The position numbers and the translations under genes are program-made. A stretch of 64,000 nt of DNA from Variovorax sp. CAN15 (GTDB lineage: Bacteria; Pseudomonadota; Gammaproteobacteria; Burkholderiales; Burkholderiaceae_C): the NCBI RefSeq assembly GCF_030462475.1, contig NZ_JASMRZ010000005.1:78922-142921 (forward strand), in the 5' to 3' direction. The notes under the pieces were generated by a model. That model was not told the DNA's origin. It did not search any database and was given only the letters and a program-made list of their open reading frames with translations. Shown piece after piece: positions 35,944 to 44,691 of the stretch. Numbering within the stretch: position 1 is the stretch's first letter; every line of letters starts with the position of its first letter.

Positions 35944-36941
35944 TCCTCGACGGCCGTTCTCCCGAAGCCATTGCCGAGGCCGCGCGCGTGCTGCGCGCTG
36001 GCGGGCTGGTGGCCTTCCCGACCGAGACCGTCTACGGCCTGGGTGCCGACGCGAGCAGCGACACCGCGGTGGCCGGCATCTTCGAGGCCAAGGGCCGGCC
36101 GTCGGACCATCCGCTGATCGTCCATGTGGCGGCCGGCGTCAAGGGCACCGAGTCGCTCTCGCGTTTCGCGCAGCCGCTGCCGCCCTTCGCGCAGAAGCTG
36201 GTGCAGGCCTTCTGGCCCGGTCCGCTCACGCTGATCGTCACGCGCCAGCCCGGCGCGGGCGCGGCCGCCGCCGGAGGGCAGGACACCATCGGCCTGCGCT
36301 GCCCCTCGCATCCCGTGGCGCAGGCGCTGCTCGAAGCCTGCGCCGAGCAGGGCGTGCCCGGCCTCGCGGGGCCCAGCGCCAACCGCTTCGGCCGCGTGAG
36401 CCCGACCACCGCGCAGCACGTGCACGACGAGTTCGGCGACGAACTGCTGGTGATCGACGGCGGTGCCTGCGACGTGGGCATCGAGTCGACCATCGTCGAC
36501 TGCAGCCGCGGCGCGCCCGTGCTGCTGCGCCCCGGCCTCATCACGCGCACGCAGATCGAGGCCGCCTGCGGCGAAAAGCTCGCCGACCGGGAGGTGCTCG
36601 AAACGCCCGACCCGCGCGCCTCGGGCACGCTCGAAGCCCACTACGCGCCGAACGCCAAGGTGCGGCTGATGGACGCCAAGTCGATCCAGACCGGCCTCGA
36701 CGTGCTCGGCGCGAATGCCGCGCACATCGCCGTGTGGTCGCGCACCGCGGTGCGCAGCCGCTCGCAGCGCGTGCTGCTGCGGCGCATGCCCGACGATGCG
36801 GCGGCCAGCGCGCAGCTGCTGTTCGCGGTGCTGCGCGAGTTCGACGCGCAGGGCGTGAAGCTGATCTGGGTGGAGACGCCGCCCGATACGCATGAGTGGG
36901 AAGGCGTGAAAGACCGCCTCCAGAGAGCGTCGGCGGCCTGA
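35940..36941 (+). CDS. tsaC: L-threonylcarbamoyladenylate synthase (Sua5 type)
   Basis: A 333-residue enzyme that makes threonylcarbamoyl-AMP for the t6A modification of ANN-decoding tRNAs. The YrdC domain (about 1-205) has GGLVAFPTETVYGLGADAS, KGRPSDHPLIVHV, FWPGPLTLIV and GPSANRFGRVSPT. A C-terminal Sua5 domain (about 225-333) begins GTLEAHYAPNAKVRL. The start overlaps the purK stop. tsaB lies about 5 kb downstream in this window, so two genes of the same pathway are close. A repeat copy follows. Confidence 0.95.
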   Translation: MILDGRSPEAIAEAARVLRAGGLVAFPTETVYGLGADASSDTAVAGIFEAKGRPSDHPLIVHVAAGVKGTESLSRFAQPLPPFAQKLVQAFWPGPLTLIVTRQPGAGAAAAGGQDTIGLRCPSHPVAQALLEACAEQGVPGLAGPSANRFGRVSPTTAQHVHDEFGDELLVIDGGACDVGIESTIVDCSRGAPVLLRPGLITRTQIEAACGEKLADREVLETPDPRASGTLEAHYAPNAKVRLMDAKSIQTGLDVLGANAAHIAVWSRTAVRSRSQRVLLRRMPDDAAASAQLLFAVLREFDAQGVKLIWVETPPDTHEWEGVKDRLQRASAA

Positions 36942-36950
36942 ACCTGGCTA

Positions 36951-37045
36951 ACCCCCAGGCTTGCCCACTTCGTGTGGCCGCCCACCCCCTCCTTGCAGGG
37001 GGCAACACCAGCGGCCCGGCAAAGCCGGTTCCGCGGTGTTCCTGG
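36951..37045 (+). repeat. Palindromic repeat, copy 5 (full length)
   Basis: The same two modules as at 27757: ACCCCCAGGCTTGC then CACTTCGTGTGGCCGCCCACC, a CCCCCTCCTTGCAGGGGG hairpin and GGCAACACC, then CCGGCAAAGCCGGTTCCGCG and GTGTTCCTGG. The second module is nearly identical to copy 4. It fills the gap between convergent tsaC and the esterase gene. Confidence 0.85.
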
Positions 37046-37059
37046 AAGGGGCTCTTCGT

Positions 37060-38661
37060 TCAGCCGCCTGCCGCCAGCACGCCCTGGAAGAAGCCTCTCG
37101 CCGAGGCAAGGCAGAACGGCGGCGCCAGCGTGCCGTGGTACGCCAGCGTGACGGCCTGCGCCTTGTCCGATGCGCTGCCCGATGTGTTCTGTGCCAGCAG
37201 GGCCTTGGCCTGCGCGAAGCCGGCGCGGGCGGTGGAGTAGGCGTCGATGGCTGCAGAGTCCTCCAGGTCCACCACGGAGAGCAGGCTGGAGGGCATGCCC
37301 TTGGCGCGGAAGTAGCCCGAGGTGGCGCGGGTGCTCACGAAGTTCACCGTCGGGTCGTTGGCGCCGCCGCACATCAGCATCGGCCGGGTCGGCACCCAGT
37401 TGCGCAGGTCGTTGGCGACGGCCGCCTTGCGGAAACCCGTGGCGGGCTTGCAGTCCAGCGGCGAGGTGGTGCTCAGCGAAGCCGCCGTGGGCGGCAGCGC
37501 GTTGCCGGGGCAGGGGTTGCCCTGGATGTCGCCCGCCGCCTGCGTCAGGAAGCTCTGCTTGATGAGGTTGTTGGCGCCGTAGAAGATCGACAGCTCCGGA
37601 CTCACCGGCCCCGGCGTGGCGTTCGCCGGGAACAGCGCGAGCTGCGGCAGCTTGCCGCTGCTGAAGAGCGTGCCGGGCGAGGCGCTGGGCAGCAGCGTGT
37701 CGATGCCGCTGGCGTACTGCGCTTCGTACACGTCGCTGGTGGAGCTGTAGACATTGCCGAACTGCTGCTGCCAGCTGGTCGACAGCAGCGGCACGAACAG
37801 CGTGGAGCCCAGCGCCGGCCAGCCCAGGTAGGTGTAGTCGGACAGCAGGCTGATGGCCGAGGGCGCCGACAGCGGCGCCGACGCCGTCACCGCCTTGCCC
37901 GTGGCCTGCATCTCGCGGTGCGCCGCCATCGCCACGTAGCCGCCCTGCGAATAGCCGGTGATGAAGAGCGAGCCGGCGTCGTTCGCGCCGATGCCCGAGA
38001 AGGTCTTGCGCGCCGCCGTGAGCGCGTCGACCATGTCCTTGCCCTGCTGGTCGCCGTCGAGGTACGGGTGGTAGGGCAGCGTCGACTTGTCGTAGCCCGC
38101 GTAGTTGGGCGCCACCACGATGTACCCCTGCGCCGCGAACATGGCGGCGACCATCAGGCCCTCGCCGGCGGCGGCCTGGGTGCTGTCGGTCCACTTGGCG
38201 AGGTTGTAGGCCTTGGCGGCGGTGGTGCCGTGGGCATAGAGCACCACCGGCCGCTGGCCGCCGCAGGCCACGTCGGAGCCGGTGGGCACCATGATCGCGG
38301 CGGTGGCGTTGGTGGCTTCGTTCTTCGCGCCGATGGTGCGGTATTCGAGATAGCGCAGGTCCACGCCGCACTTGGGCGTTCCCGCTACCTGCAGCAGCGC
38401 CTTGCCCTGGTCGCTGGCCTGCAGGCTGGCGGTGAACTGGCTGGCCGTCAGCGAGGCTGTCTTCTCGGGCGGGTCGGTGACCACCGAGCCCCGGCCGGTG
38501 TCGGCCGCCGGCGGGGGAACGCCCACGCCAATGCCGATGCCTCCTCCGCCTCCACCCCCGCCGCAGGCGGCGAGCAGCAGCAATGTCGCGGCGCTTGCGA
38601 CGGCCGTCGAGGCGGCCGCCTTGCGCAGGGGTCTGGAAGGCTGGGAGTAAGGCTGGTTCAA
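37060..38661 (-). CDS. Secreted lipoprotein esterase/lipase
   Basis: A 533-residue exported hydrolase. A TTG start is chosen because AGGAGA lies 8 nt upstream and it gives a clean signal: basic PSRPLRK, a hydrophobic run and the lipobox LAAC with Cys33. Eight Gly residues follow the Cys, then a Pro-rich spacer. The hydrolase domain has VVLYAHGTTAA near the oxyanion hole, the elbow GYSQGG with Ser238, an Asp probably in GGANDPTVNF, and a His near AYHGTLAPP. It resembles large secreted lipases and esterases of Burkholderiales. The substrate is unknown. A 22 bp palindrome sits 32 bp upstream. Confidence 0.85.
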   Translation of the reverse strand: MNQPYSQPSRPLRKAAASTAVASAATLLLLAACGGGGGGGGIGIGVGVPPPAADTGRGSVVTDPPEKTASLTASQFTASLQASDQGKALLQVAGTPKCGVDLRYLEYRTIGAKNEATNATAAIMVPTGSDVACGGQRPVVLYAHGTTAAKAYNLAKWTDSTQAAAGEGLMVAAMFAAQGYIVVAPNYAGYDKSTLPYHPYLDGDQQGKDMVDALTAARKTFSGIGANDAGSLFITGYSQGGYVAMAAHREMQATGKAVTASAPLSAPSAISLLSDYTYLGWPALGSTLFVPLLSTSWQQQFGNVYSSTSDVYEAQYASGIDTLLPSASPGTLFSSGKLPQLALFPANATPGPVSPELSIFYGANNLIKQSFLTQAAGDIQGNPCPGNALPPTAASLSTTSPLDCKPATGFRKAAVANDLRNWVPTRPMLMCGGANDPTVNFVSTRATSGYFRAKGMPSSLLSVVDLEDSAAIDAYSTARAGFAQAKALLAQNTSGSASDKAQAVTLAYHGTLAPPFCLASARGFFQGVLAAGG

Positions 38662-38692
38662 GGTATGTCTCCTGCGCTGATGCGCCTGTATG

Positions 38693-38714
38693 GAATCGAA
38701 CGACCGTCCGATTC
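38693..38714. promoter_or_regulatory. 22 bp palindrome upstream of the esterase gene
   Basis: GAATCGAACG-AC-CGTCCGATTC has 10 bp arms with 9 matches and a 2 bp spacer. It lies 32 bp before the esterase TTG, where an operator would overlap the promoter. The sequence resembles TetR-type operators of the ACG-N2-CGT form. No TetR gene is present in the window, so the regulator would be encoded elsewhere. Confidence 0.5.
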
Positions 38715-38809
38715 TGTGCAGCGGCCATGCCGCACGCAAGCGGGCGTTTGCCCGCAGAAGACTTCAGTACACAGCGCTGCACGGCCGGCAGGCGGCCTTC
38801 CGTCGCACC

Positions 38810-40240
38810 TCAGTTGTCCTGCGAGGCCCAGTCGACCAGCGCGTCGAATGCCGCGCGCGCGGCGCCTGCGTTCTCGCCATTGGCGATGGCCACCAGCACG
38901 TAGCGCCGCCCGCTCGCGCCGTCCACGTAGCCGGCCACGCCCGAGGCGTCGCGCAGCGTGCCCGTCTTCAGGTGCGCCGAGCCGCCGGAGCGCAGCGTGC
39001 GCTTCTTCAGCGTGCCGTCCACGCCCATGGCCGGCAGCGAGGACATCAGCTCCGGCATCACCGGCGAGCGCCACGCCACCTGCAGCATCTTTCCGAGCGC
39101 GGCGGCGCTGATGCGCTCGTCGCGCGACAGGCCCGAGCCGTTCTCGAACACCGGCTGCGCCTCGCCGGTGCCGATGCGCTCGCGCCACCACTGGCCCATG
39201 GCCGCGCGCGAGGCCTCGAAGGTGCCGCGGTTCTTCTGCGCGAGACCGATCGTGAGGAACAGCTGCTGCGCCATCACGTTGTTGCTGTACTTGTTGATGT
39301 CGCGGATCACCTCGGCCAGCGGCGGCGACTCGAACTCGAAGGCCGGCTTCAGCCCCGCGGGCACGCGCCCCTCGCGCATCTGCCCGCCGACGCGCCCGCC
39401 CATCTCGGCCCACATGCCGCCGATGGCGCGCATGGCGTAGGTGCGCGGGTCGCCGTAGGCCACGGCCCAGCTCTTCTCGCCGCAGCCGCTGGGAAAGCCG
39501 CCGTTGAAGCGGATGCGGTTCACGTCCGTGAAGTCGGCGCGCAGCGTGCCGCGCCAGTCGCCGCATTCGCCGGGCAACAGCGCCACGGTCTGCGGCATCG
39601 CCACGCTGGCCAGCGGGGGCTCGTAGCTCACGCGCGCGATCTGGCCGGCGCGGTCGGGCGCGAAGGTCATGTTGACCGACTTGAAGTTCACCAGCAGCGC
39701 ATCGGGCGAGGCGTTGTAGGGCCGCAGCGGCTCGCCGTCGAAGGCCGAGGGGTCGCCCTCCACCGTGGTCTCGAAGGCGCTGCGGTCGAGAACGATGTCG
39801 CCGCTCACCGTGGTGATGCCCAGCCCCTGCACGTGGCGCAGCAGCAGCCACGCCCGCTCCAGCACCAGCTTCGGATCGCCCTGGCCCTTGATGTAGAGGT
39901 TGCCGTTGAGCACGCCGTTGTTCACCGTGCCGTCCACGTAGACCGGCGTGGTCCAGCTGTAGGCGGCGCCCAGCAGGTCGAGCGCGGCGTAGGTGGTGAC
40001 CAGCTTCATGATCGACGCCGGGTTCACCGGCGCCTGCGTGCGCCACGCCAGGCGCGGCTGGCGCGTGCCGTCGGCCTCGGCGACCAGCATGGTCACCGAC
40101 TCGCGCGGCACCTTGGCGCGGGCGAGGGCGGCGTCGACCTGGGTGGGGAGGGCTTGGAGAGCTTGCTGGGCGAACGCGCCGGCCGGGGCCAGCGTTGCGA
40201 GGGTCAGTGCGCAGGCCGCGCGGCGAAAGGCAGAAGGCAT
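38810..40240 (-). CDS. dacB: D-alanyl-D-alanine carboxypeptidase/endopeptidase (PBP4)
   Basis: A 476-residue periplasmic serine peptidase of the S13 family that trims peptidoglycan peptides and cleaves cross-links. The signal peptide ends AGAFAQQ (about residue 25). Active-site motifs: PASIMKL with Ser76 and Lys79, KYSNNVMAQ (SxN), and HLKTGTLRD (KTG). The insert between the first two motifs is the extra domain usual for PBP4. The ATG at 40240 was preferred over a start 27 bp upstream because it gives the shorter basic signal N terminus. Confidence 0.95.
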   Translation of the reverse strand: MPSAFRRAACALTLATLAPAGAFAQQALQALPTQVDAALARAKVPRESVTMLVAEADGTRQPRLAWRTQAPVNPASIMKLVTTYAALDLLGAAYSWTTPVYVDGTVNNGVLNGNLYIKGQGDPKLVLERAWLLLRHVQGLGITTVSGDIVLDRSAFETTVEGDPSAFDGEPLRPYNASPDALLVNFKSVNMTFAPDRAGQIARVSYEPPLASVAMPQTVALLPGECGDWRGTLRADFTDVNRIRFNGGFPSGCGEKSWAVAYGDPRTYAMRAIGGMWAEMGGRVGGQMREGRVPAGLKPAFEFESPPLAEVIRDINKYSNNVMAQQLFLTIGLAQKNRGTFEASRAAMGQWWRERIGTGEAQPVFENGSGLSRDERISAAALGKMLQVAWRSPVMPELMSSLPAMGVDGTLKKRTLRSGGSAHLKTGTLRDASGVAGYVDGASGRRYVLVAIANGENAGAARAAFDALVDWASQDN

Positions 40241-40247
40241 CCGCCCA

Positions 40248-40835
40248 TTATCCCGGCGGGAAAACATGCAGCTTCGCGTGATACAGCAGCATCACCGTCT
40301 TGGCGTCCGCGATGCGGCCGTCGGCCACCATGGCCAGCGCCTCGTCGATGCCGGCTTCCAGCACCTCGATGTCCTCGCCTTCCTCGGCCAGCCCGCCGCC
40401 TTCGCCGACGCGCATCGAGGCCTCGTAGGGCGCGACGAAGAAATGCAGCTTCTCGGTGACCGAGCCGGGGCTCATGAAGCATTCGAAGACCTTGCGCACC
40501 TCGCCCAGCCGGTAGCCGAGTTCTTCCTCGACCTCCGCGCGGATGCGCTCCTCGGGCGCCGCGTCGTCGAGCAGCCCGGCGGCGGCCTCGATCAGCAGGT
40601 CGTCATGCCCGTTGACGAAGGCCGGGTAGCGGAACTGGCGCGTGAGCAGCACGGTGCGCCGCTCGAGGTTGTAGGGCAGCAGCGTGGCGCCGTTGCCGCG
40701 GTCGTAGGTTTCGCGGTGCATGCGCTGCCACTGGCCGTCGTTGCGGCGCCAGTCGAAGGCGGTGGTGCGCAGGGTGTACCAGTTGTCGGAAAGGAGGGTG
40801 ACTTCGTGCACCCGGACGCGGTCTTGAAGAGTCAT
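40248..40835 (-). CDS. Nudix hydrolase (NudK-like)
   Basis: A 195-residue Nudix pyrophosphatase resembling GDP-mannose pyrophosphatase NudK. It starts TLQDRVRVHEVTLLSDNWYTLRTTAFDWRR and has RTVLLTRQFRYPAFVNG before the Nudix helix GLLDDAAPEERIRAEVEEELGY, broken here for length (GLLDD at its start, EVEEELGY at its end), with the metal-binding Glu residues. The next segment FMSPGSVTEKLHFFVA is typical of NudK. It should hydrolyse a nucleoside diphosphate sugar or similar compound. It ends 7 bp before the dacB start and is divergent from the DeoR gene across 79 bp. Confidence 0.88.
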   Translation of the reverse strand: MTLQDRVRVHEVTLLSDNWYTLRTTAFDWRRNDGQWQRMHRETYDRGNGATLLPYNLERRTVLLTRQFRYPAFVNGHDDLLIEAAAGLLDDAAPEERIRAEVEEELGYRLGEVRKVFECFMSPGSVTEKLHFFVAPYEASMRVGEGGGLAEEGEDIEVLEAGIDEALAMVADGRIADAKTVMLLYHAKLHVFPPG

Positions 40836-40849
40836 GGCGCCGAGCATAT

Positions 40850-40885
40850 GTGCATGTTCGTGCAATAACAAGAAAAATCGTGCAA
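40850..40885. promoter_or_regulatory. Phased GTGCA direct repeats between Nudix and DeoR genes
   Basis: GTGCA occurs at 40850, 40860 and 40880, that is at 0, 10 and 30 bp, all on one helix face. The last two are part of an identical 8-mer TCGTGCAA (40858 and 40878). DeoR-type repressors often bind direct repeats with helical spacing. The array lies in the 79 bp divergent gap and is a candidate operator for both genes. Confidence 0.55.
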
Positions 40886-40914
40886 AAGACGGTGCCAGCC
40901 GATACCATCGGCCG

Positions 40915-41739
40915 ATGCTCACCAGCCAGCGCAAGCAACACATCCTCTCGGTCCTGCGGCGCGACGGCAATGTCGTCGCCAAGTCGCTCAGCGAAGAACT
41001 GGGCCTGTCGGAAGACACCATCCGCCGCGACCTGCGCGAGCTCGCGGGCGAGGGCCTGCTGCAGCGGGTGCATGGCGGCGCGCTGCCGCTGGCGGCGGCC
41101 GAGGCCGACTTCGCGGGCCGCCAGCAGCTCGCGCCTGACGAGAAGGTGGCCATCGGCCGCGCCGCCGCGCGACTGGTGAAGCCGGGGCAGGTGGTGTTCA
41201 TCGACGGCGGCACCACCGCCGTGCAACTCGCGCGCCACCTGCCGCTGAACCTGCAGGCCACGGTGGTCACGCACAGCCCGCCGGTGGCGATGGAGCTGGC
41301 CTCGCACGCGGGCATCGAGGTGGTGCTGATCGGCGGTCGGCTCTTCAGGCATTCGATGGTGGCGGTGGGCTCGGCGGCGATGGCGGCCATTTCCCGAATC
41401 CACGCCGACTCCTATTTCATGGGCGTCACCGGCGTGCACGCCGAGGCCGGGCTGACCACGGGCGACCTGGAAGAAGCCGAGATCAAGCGCGCGCTGATGG
41501 CCTCTGCGGCCGAGACGGTGGTGATGGCCTCGTCGGAAAAGATCGGCGCGGCGTCGGCCTGGGTGGTCAATCCGGTGGCGTCGGCCAGCACCCTGCTGGT
41601 CTCGCCGCTGGCGCCGGCCGGGGCGCTGGCGTCGCTGCGCCGCACGGGGCTGGCGATCCTGCGCAGCGACAACGCGGAGATTCCACAGGACGGTGCCGAT
41701 ATCGCAGGCCGGGCTTCGGGATTGCCCGGCCCTCGATAA
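40915..41739 (+). CDS. DeoR/GlpR family transcriptional regulator
   Basis: A 274-residue repressor. The N-terminal winged helix is MLTSQRKQHILSVLRRDGNV then SLSEELGLSEDTIRRDLRELAGEG (about 1-55), with the DeoR signature RVHGGALPL. The sensor domain (about 75-235) has IDGGTTAVQLARHLP and GVTGVHAEAGLTTGD, as in regulators of sugar phosphates. The ATG was chosen at the family start. The effector is probably a phosphorylated sugar. It lies 7 bp before tsaB, so read-through into tsaB is possible. Confidence 0.92.
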   Translation: MLTSQRKQHILSVLRRDGNVVAKSLSEELGLSEDTIRRDLRELAGEGLLQRVHGGALPLAAAEADFAGRQQLAPDEKVAIGRAAARLVKPGQVVFIDGGTTAVQLARHLPLNLQATVVTHSPPVAMELASHAGIEVVLIGGRLFRHSMVAVGSAAMAAISRIHADSYFMGVTGVHAEAGLTTGDLEEAEIKRALMASAAETVVMASSEKIGAASAWVVNPVASASTLLVSPLAPAGALASLRRTGLAILRSDNAEIPQDGADIAGRASGLPGPR

Positions 41740-41746
41740 TCGCGGG

Positions 41747-42463
41747 ATGCCTCTTACCGCGCCCAAGCTGCTTGCCTTCGACACCAGCACCGAGCATCTC
41801 TCGGTTGCAGTGCTGCATGGCGACAAATTGCTGGCGCACGACGGCGCCGGCGGCGCGCAGGCCTCCAGCACCCTGCTTCCGCTGATCCGGCAACTGCTGG
41901 GCGAAGCCGGGCTCGCGCTGGCCGAACTCGACGCCATCGCCTTCGGACGCGGCCCGGGCTCCTTCACCGGACTGCGCACCGCCTGCTCGGTGGCCCAGGG
42001 CCTGGCCTTCGGCGCCAAGGTGCCGCTGCTGCCGGTCGACACCCTGCTCGCCGTGGCCGAGGAAGCGCGCCATGCCTTCGGCGCGCGGCAGGTGGTGGCG
42101 GCGCTCGATGCGCGCATGGAACAGGTCTATGCCGCGCGCTACGACTTCGCGGCGCACGGCCCGCTCGGCCAGCCCGAAGGCGGCGAGGAGCCGCTGCTGC
42201 TGGCCCCCGAGGAGCTCGAAGTGCCCGCCGGCTGGGCGCTCGCCGGCAATGCCTTCGCCGCCTACGGCCCGCGCCTGGCCCCGGCTGCCGCCCGCCACGA
42301 GGCGCTGCCGATGGCCGCCGCCATGCTGCGGCTGGCGCCCGCGCTGCTCGCGGCCGGGCGCACCGTGCCGGCAGCGCAGGCCTGGCCGCTGTACGTTCGC
42401 GATAAAGTGGCGCAAACCACCGAAGAGCGCGCCGCCATCAAGGCGGCCGCAGCAGCACGCTAG
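41747..42463 (+). CDS. tsaB: tRNA threonylcarbamoyladenosine biosynthesis protein TsaB
   Basis: A 238-residue ASKHA-fold protein that partners TsaD in t6A synthesis. It starts with KLLAFDTSTEHLSVAVLHG and has DAIAFGRGPGSFTGLRTACS and VPLLPVDTLLAVAEEA, the TsaB hallmarks. The TsaD metal-binding His motif is absent, as expected for TsaB. It starts a tsaB-rimI-UDG-like-pyrF strand. Length is normal. Confidence 0.95.
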   Translation: MPLTAPKLLAFDTSTEHLSVAVLHGDKLLAHDGAGGAQASSTLLPLIRQLLGEAGLALAELDAIAFGRGPGSFTGLRTACSVAQGLAFGAKVPLLPVDTLLAVAEEARHAFGARQVVAALDARMEQVYAARYDFAAHGPLGQPEGGEEPLLLAPEELEVPAGWALAGNAFAAYGPRLAPAAARHEALPMAAAMLRLAPALLAAGRTVPAAQAWPLYVRDKVAQTTEERAAIKAAAAAR

Positions 42464-42476
42464 CCAGCCACCTCGC

Positions 42477-43019
42477 ATGAGCGCCGTCCTCCAGCCCGTC
42501 GAAGCCCGCCTCGAACCGCTCACCGTCGAGCGGATCGATGCCGTCTGCGCGGTCGAGCAGACGGCCTACAGCCACCCCTGGACGCGCGCCAACTTCACCG
42601 ATTCCATGGCCGTGGGCTACCACTGCCAGTGCCTGCTGGCTCCCGGCGCGGCGCCTGGCGTGAATTCGCCGGTCAGGCAGCTGGGCGAGACGCTGATCGG
42701 CTACTTCGTCGCCATGAAGGGCGTCGACGAGGTGCACCTGCTGAACATCACCGTGGCGCCGCCCTTCCAGCGCCAGGGCTGGGCGCCGCTCATGCTCGAG
42801 GCGCTGGGCGGCTGGTCGCGCGCCGAGGGGGCGCAGTGGCTCTGGCTCGAAGTGCGCCAGAGCAACCAGCGCGCGCTCGACATCTACCTGCGCCAGGGCT
42901 TCCGCAGCGTCGGCGTGCGCAAGGGCTATTACCCGGCGCACGACGGCAAGCGCGAGGACGCGGTCGTCATGAGCCTGCGCCTGAACGAAAGCCCCACCGC
43001 CTGGGGAGGCCTGCGATGA
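42477..43019 (+). CDS. rimI: Ribosomal protein S18 alanine N-acetyltransferase
   Basis: A 180-residue GNAT enzyme. It has [19 protein letters not shown] near the N terminus, [22 protein letters not shown] (strand and acetyl-CoA loop, with QRQGWA in place of the common R-x-x-G-x-G/A) and [20 protein letters not shown] then VGVRKGYY at the end, as in RimI. It is slightly longer than E. coli RimI (148). It sits between tsaB and a UDG-like gene, the common order in Burkholderiales, and its stop overlaps the next start (ATGA). Confidence 0.92.
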   Translation: MSAVLQPVEARLEPLTVERIDAVCAVEQTAYSHPWTRANFTDSMAVGYHCQCLLAPGAAPGVNSPVRQLGETLIGYFVAMKGVDEVHLLNITVAPPFQRQGWAPLMLEALGGWSRAEGAQWLWLEVRQSNQRALDIYLRQGFRSVGVRKGYYPAHDGKREDAVVMSLRLNESPTAWGGLR

Positions 43020-43819
43020 ACGCTGCAGTGCAGACATTGAGGCTGGACGCCCGCCAGCGCGCCATGCTCGACGAGATGGGCGTGAAGGTCTGGTGGCCGG
43101 TGCCCGAGGCTGCCGAAGCGGTCGAAGTGGCCCCTGCACCCGAAGCCGTCGCGCCGGCCGAAGAGGAAATCGCCGTCGTCGACGAGCGCCAGGAAGCCGA
43201 AATGCCGGTGGCCGCACCGCCGCCGCCCGTGGCGCGGCCTGCCGTGGCGCCCGCACCGGCTCCTCGGCCGGCAGCCGCGCCGGTCGCCCAGGGCGCCGCC
43301 ATTCTGGTCGAAGCGCCTTGCCGGCTTTACGCCGAAGCCGGCGCGACCGATGCCGTGCAAGGCGGCTGGCTCGTCGTCGCCGACATGCCGCCCGAGGCCG
43401 ACGGCCGCCACGGCGATCCCTTCGCGGGCGACGCCGGCCGCCTGCTCGACAACATGCTGCGCGCCCTGAAGCTGCACGACGGCCGCACGCCGGTGCACCT
43501 CATGCGCACCCACCGCGGCGTGGCCGCCGGCCAGCCCGGCAGCCCGCGCGCCATGGACGAAGTCTTCGGCGAGCACGCGGCGGCAATCGCCCCGCGCGTC
43601 GTGCTGGCCATGGGCCCGCTGGCGGCCCAGAGCCTGATGCGCAGCGGCGACCCGCTGGGCAAGCTGCGCGGGCGCGTCGTGCCGCTGGATTCCGTCAATG
43701 GTGCCTCGGTGGTCGCCACCTACCATCCGGCCTATTTGCTGCGCAACCCGGCGGACAAGGCCCGCGCCTGGGCCGACCTCTGCCTGGCCGCCGAACAGCA
43801 CTCGCCGGCGTCGAACTGA
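43016..43819 (+). CDS. Uracil-DNA glycosylase family 4-like protein, lacking cluster cysteines
   Basis: A 267-residue protein. Residues 30-90 are a low-complexity Ala/Pro/Glu linker. The rest resembles family 4 uracil-DNA glycosylases: [16 protein letters not shown] corresponds to the GxPFxGxAGxLLD block, and [20 protein letters not shown] to the HPxxLLR end motif. However, the usual GEAPG reads ADMPP, the CRPP-type motif reads LMRTHRG, and the whole protein has only two cysteines, so a four-Cys [4Fe-4S] cluster cannot form. It may be a non-enzymatic DNA-binding relative. The gene is intact, with ATGA coupling to rimI. Confidence 0.7.
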   Translation: MNAAVQTLRLDARQRAMLDEMGVKVWWPVPEAAEAVEVAPAPEAVAPAEEEIAVVDERQEAEMPVAAPPPPVARPAVAPAPAPRPAAAPVAQGAAILVEAPCRLYAEAGATDAVQGGWLVVADMPPEADGRHGDPFAGDAGRLLDNMLRALKLHDGRTPVHLMRTHRGVAAGQPGSPRAMDEVFGEHAAAIAPRVVLAMGPLAAQSLMRSGDPLGKLRGRVVPLDSVNGASVVATYHPAYLLRNPADKARAWADLCLAAEQHSPASN

Positions 43820-43863
43820 GCCGTGAACCTGGCCTCGAGGCGGGCCAACTAAAATCCCGGCCC

Positions 43864-44688
43864 ATGACTTTCCTCGACAAGCTGGCCGCCGCACAGCAAA
43901 AAAACGGTTCTTTGCTTTGCGTGGGGCTCGATCCGGAGCCCGCCAGGTTCCCGGGCCAGTTCAAGGGCGACGCCAGCCGCATCTATGACTTCTGCGCCCG
44001 CATCGTCGACGCGACGGCCGACTTGGTCATCGCCTTCAAGCCGCAGATCGCCTACTTCGCCGCCCATCGCGCCGAAGCCCAGCTCGAGAAGCTGATGGAG
44101 CACATGCGCCGCAACACGCCCGGCGTGCCGGTGATCCTCGATGCCAAGCGCGGCGACATCGGCTCCACCGCCGAGCAGTACGCCCTCGAAGCCTTCGAGC
44201 GCTACGGCGCCGACGCGGTGACGCTCTCGCCCTTCATGGGTTTCGATTCGGTGGCGCCCTACCTCAAGCACGAGGGCAAGGGCGCCTTCCTGCTGTGCCG
44301 CACCAGCAACCCCGGCGGTTCCGACCTGCAGGGCCAGCGGCTGGCGGACGTGGAGGGGCAGCCCTTCCTGTACGAGCACGTCGCCAGGCTGGCGCAGGGC
44401 CCGTGGAACCTCAACGGCCAGCTCGGGCTGGTGGTGGGCGCGACCTACCCGGCGGAAATCGAGCGCGTGCGCGAACTCGCGCCGACCGTGCCGCTGCTGA
44501 TTCCGGGCGTCGGCGCCCAGGGCGGCGACGCGGTCGCCACGGTGCGCGCCGGCTGGCGCGCCGATGCGCCGATCGTCGTGAACTCGTCGCGCGCCATCAT
44601 CTATGCGTCCTCGGGCGACGATTTCGCCGATGCGGCCAAAGCCGCCGCGCGCACCATGCGCGATACCCTCGAAGCCGCCAAGCCCTGA
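43864..44688 (+). CDS. pyrF: Orotidine 5'-phosphate decarboxylase
   Basis: A 274-residue enzyme of pyrimidine synthesis, type 2 (PyrF_AC) form. Motifs: [14 protein letters not shown] near the start, [14 protein letters not shown], the catalytic [18 protein letters not shown] with the Lys-Asp tetrad residues, [10 protein letters not shown] and [12 protein letters not shown]. Length fits type 2 enzymes and exceeds the 230-245 of type 1. It converges with the XRE regulator gene with only 3 bp between the stops. Confidence 0.96.
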   Translation: MTFLDKLAAAQQKNGSLLCVGLDPEPARFPGQFKGDASRIYDFCARIVDATADLVIAFKPQIAYFAAHRAEAQLEKLMEHMRRNTPGVPVILDAKRGDIGSTAEQYALEAFERYGADAVTLSPFMGFDSVAPYLKHEGKGAFLLCRTSNPGGSDLQGQRLADVEGQPFLYEHVARLAQGPWNLNGQLGLVVGATYPAEIERVRELAPTVPLLIPGVGAQGGDAVATVRAGWRADAPIVVNSSRAIIYASSGDDFADAAKAAARTMRDTLEAAKP

Positions 44689-44691
44689 GGC

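Noticed and set aside
38510..38570. Poly-Gly codon run in the esterase as a phase-variable tract
   Set aside because: The run is made of mixed GGN codons rather than a uniform mononucleotide or short tandem repeat, so slippage is not strongly suggested.
38690..38715. TGGAATCGAAC looks like part of a tRNA T arm
   Set aside because: No acceptor, D or anticodon arm can be formed around it. The stretch is better explained as half of the 22 bp palindrome.
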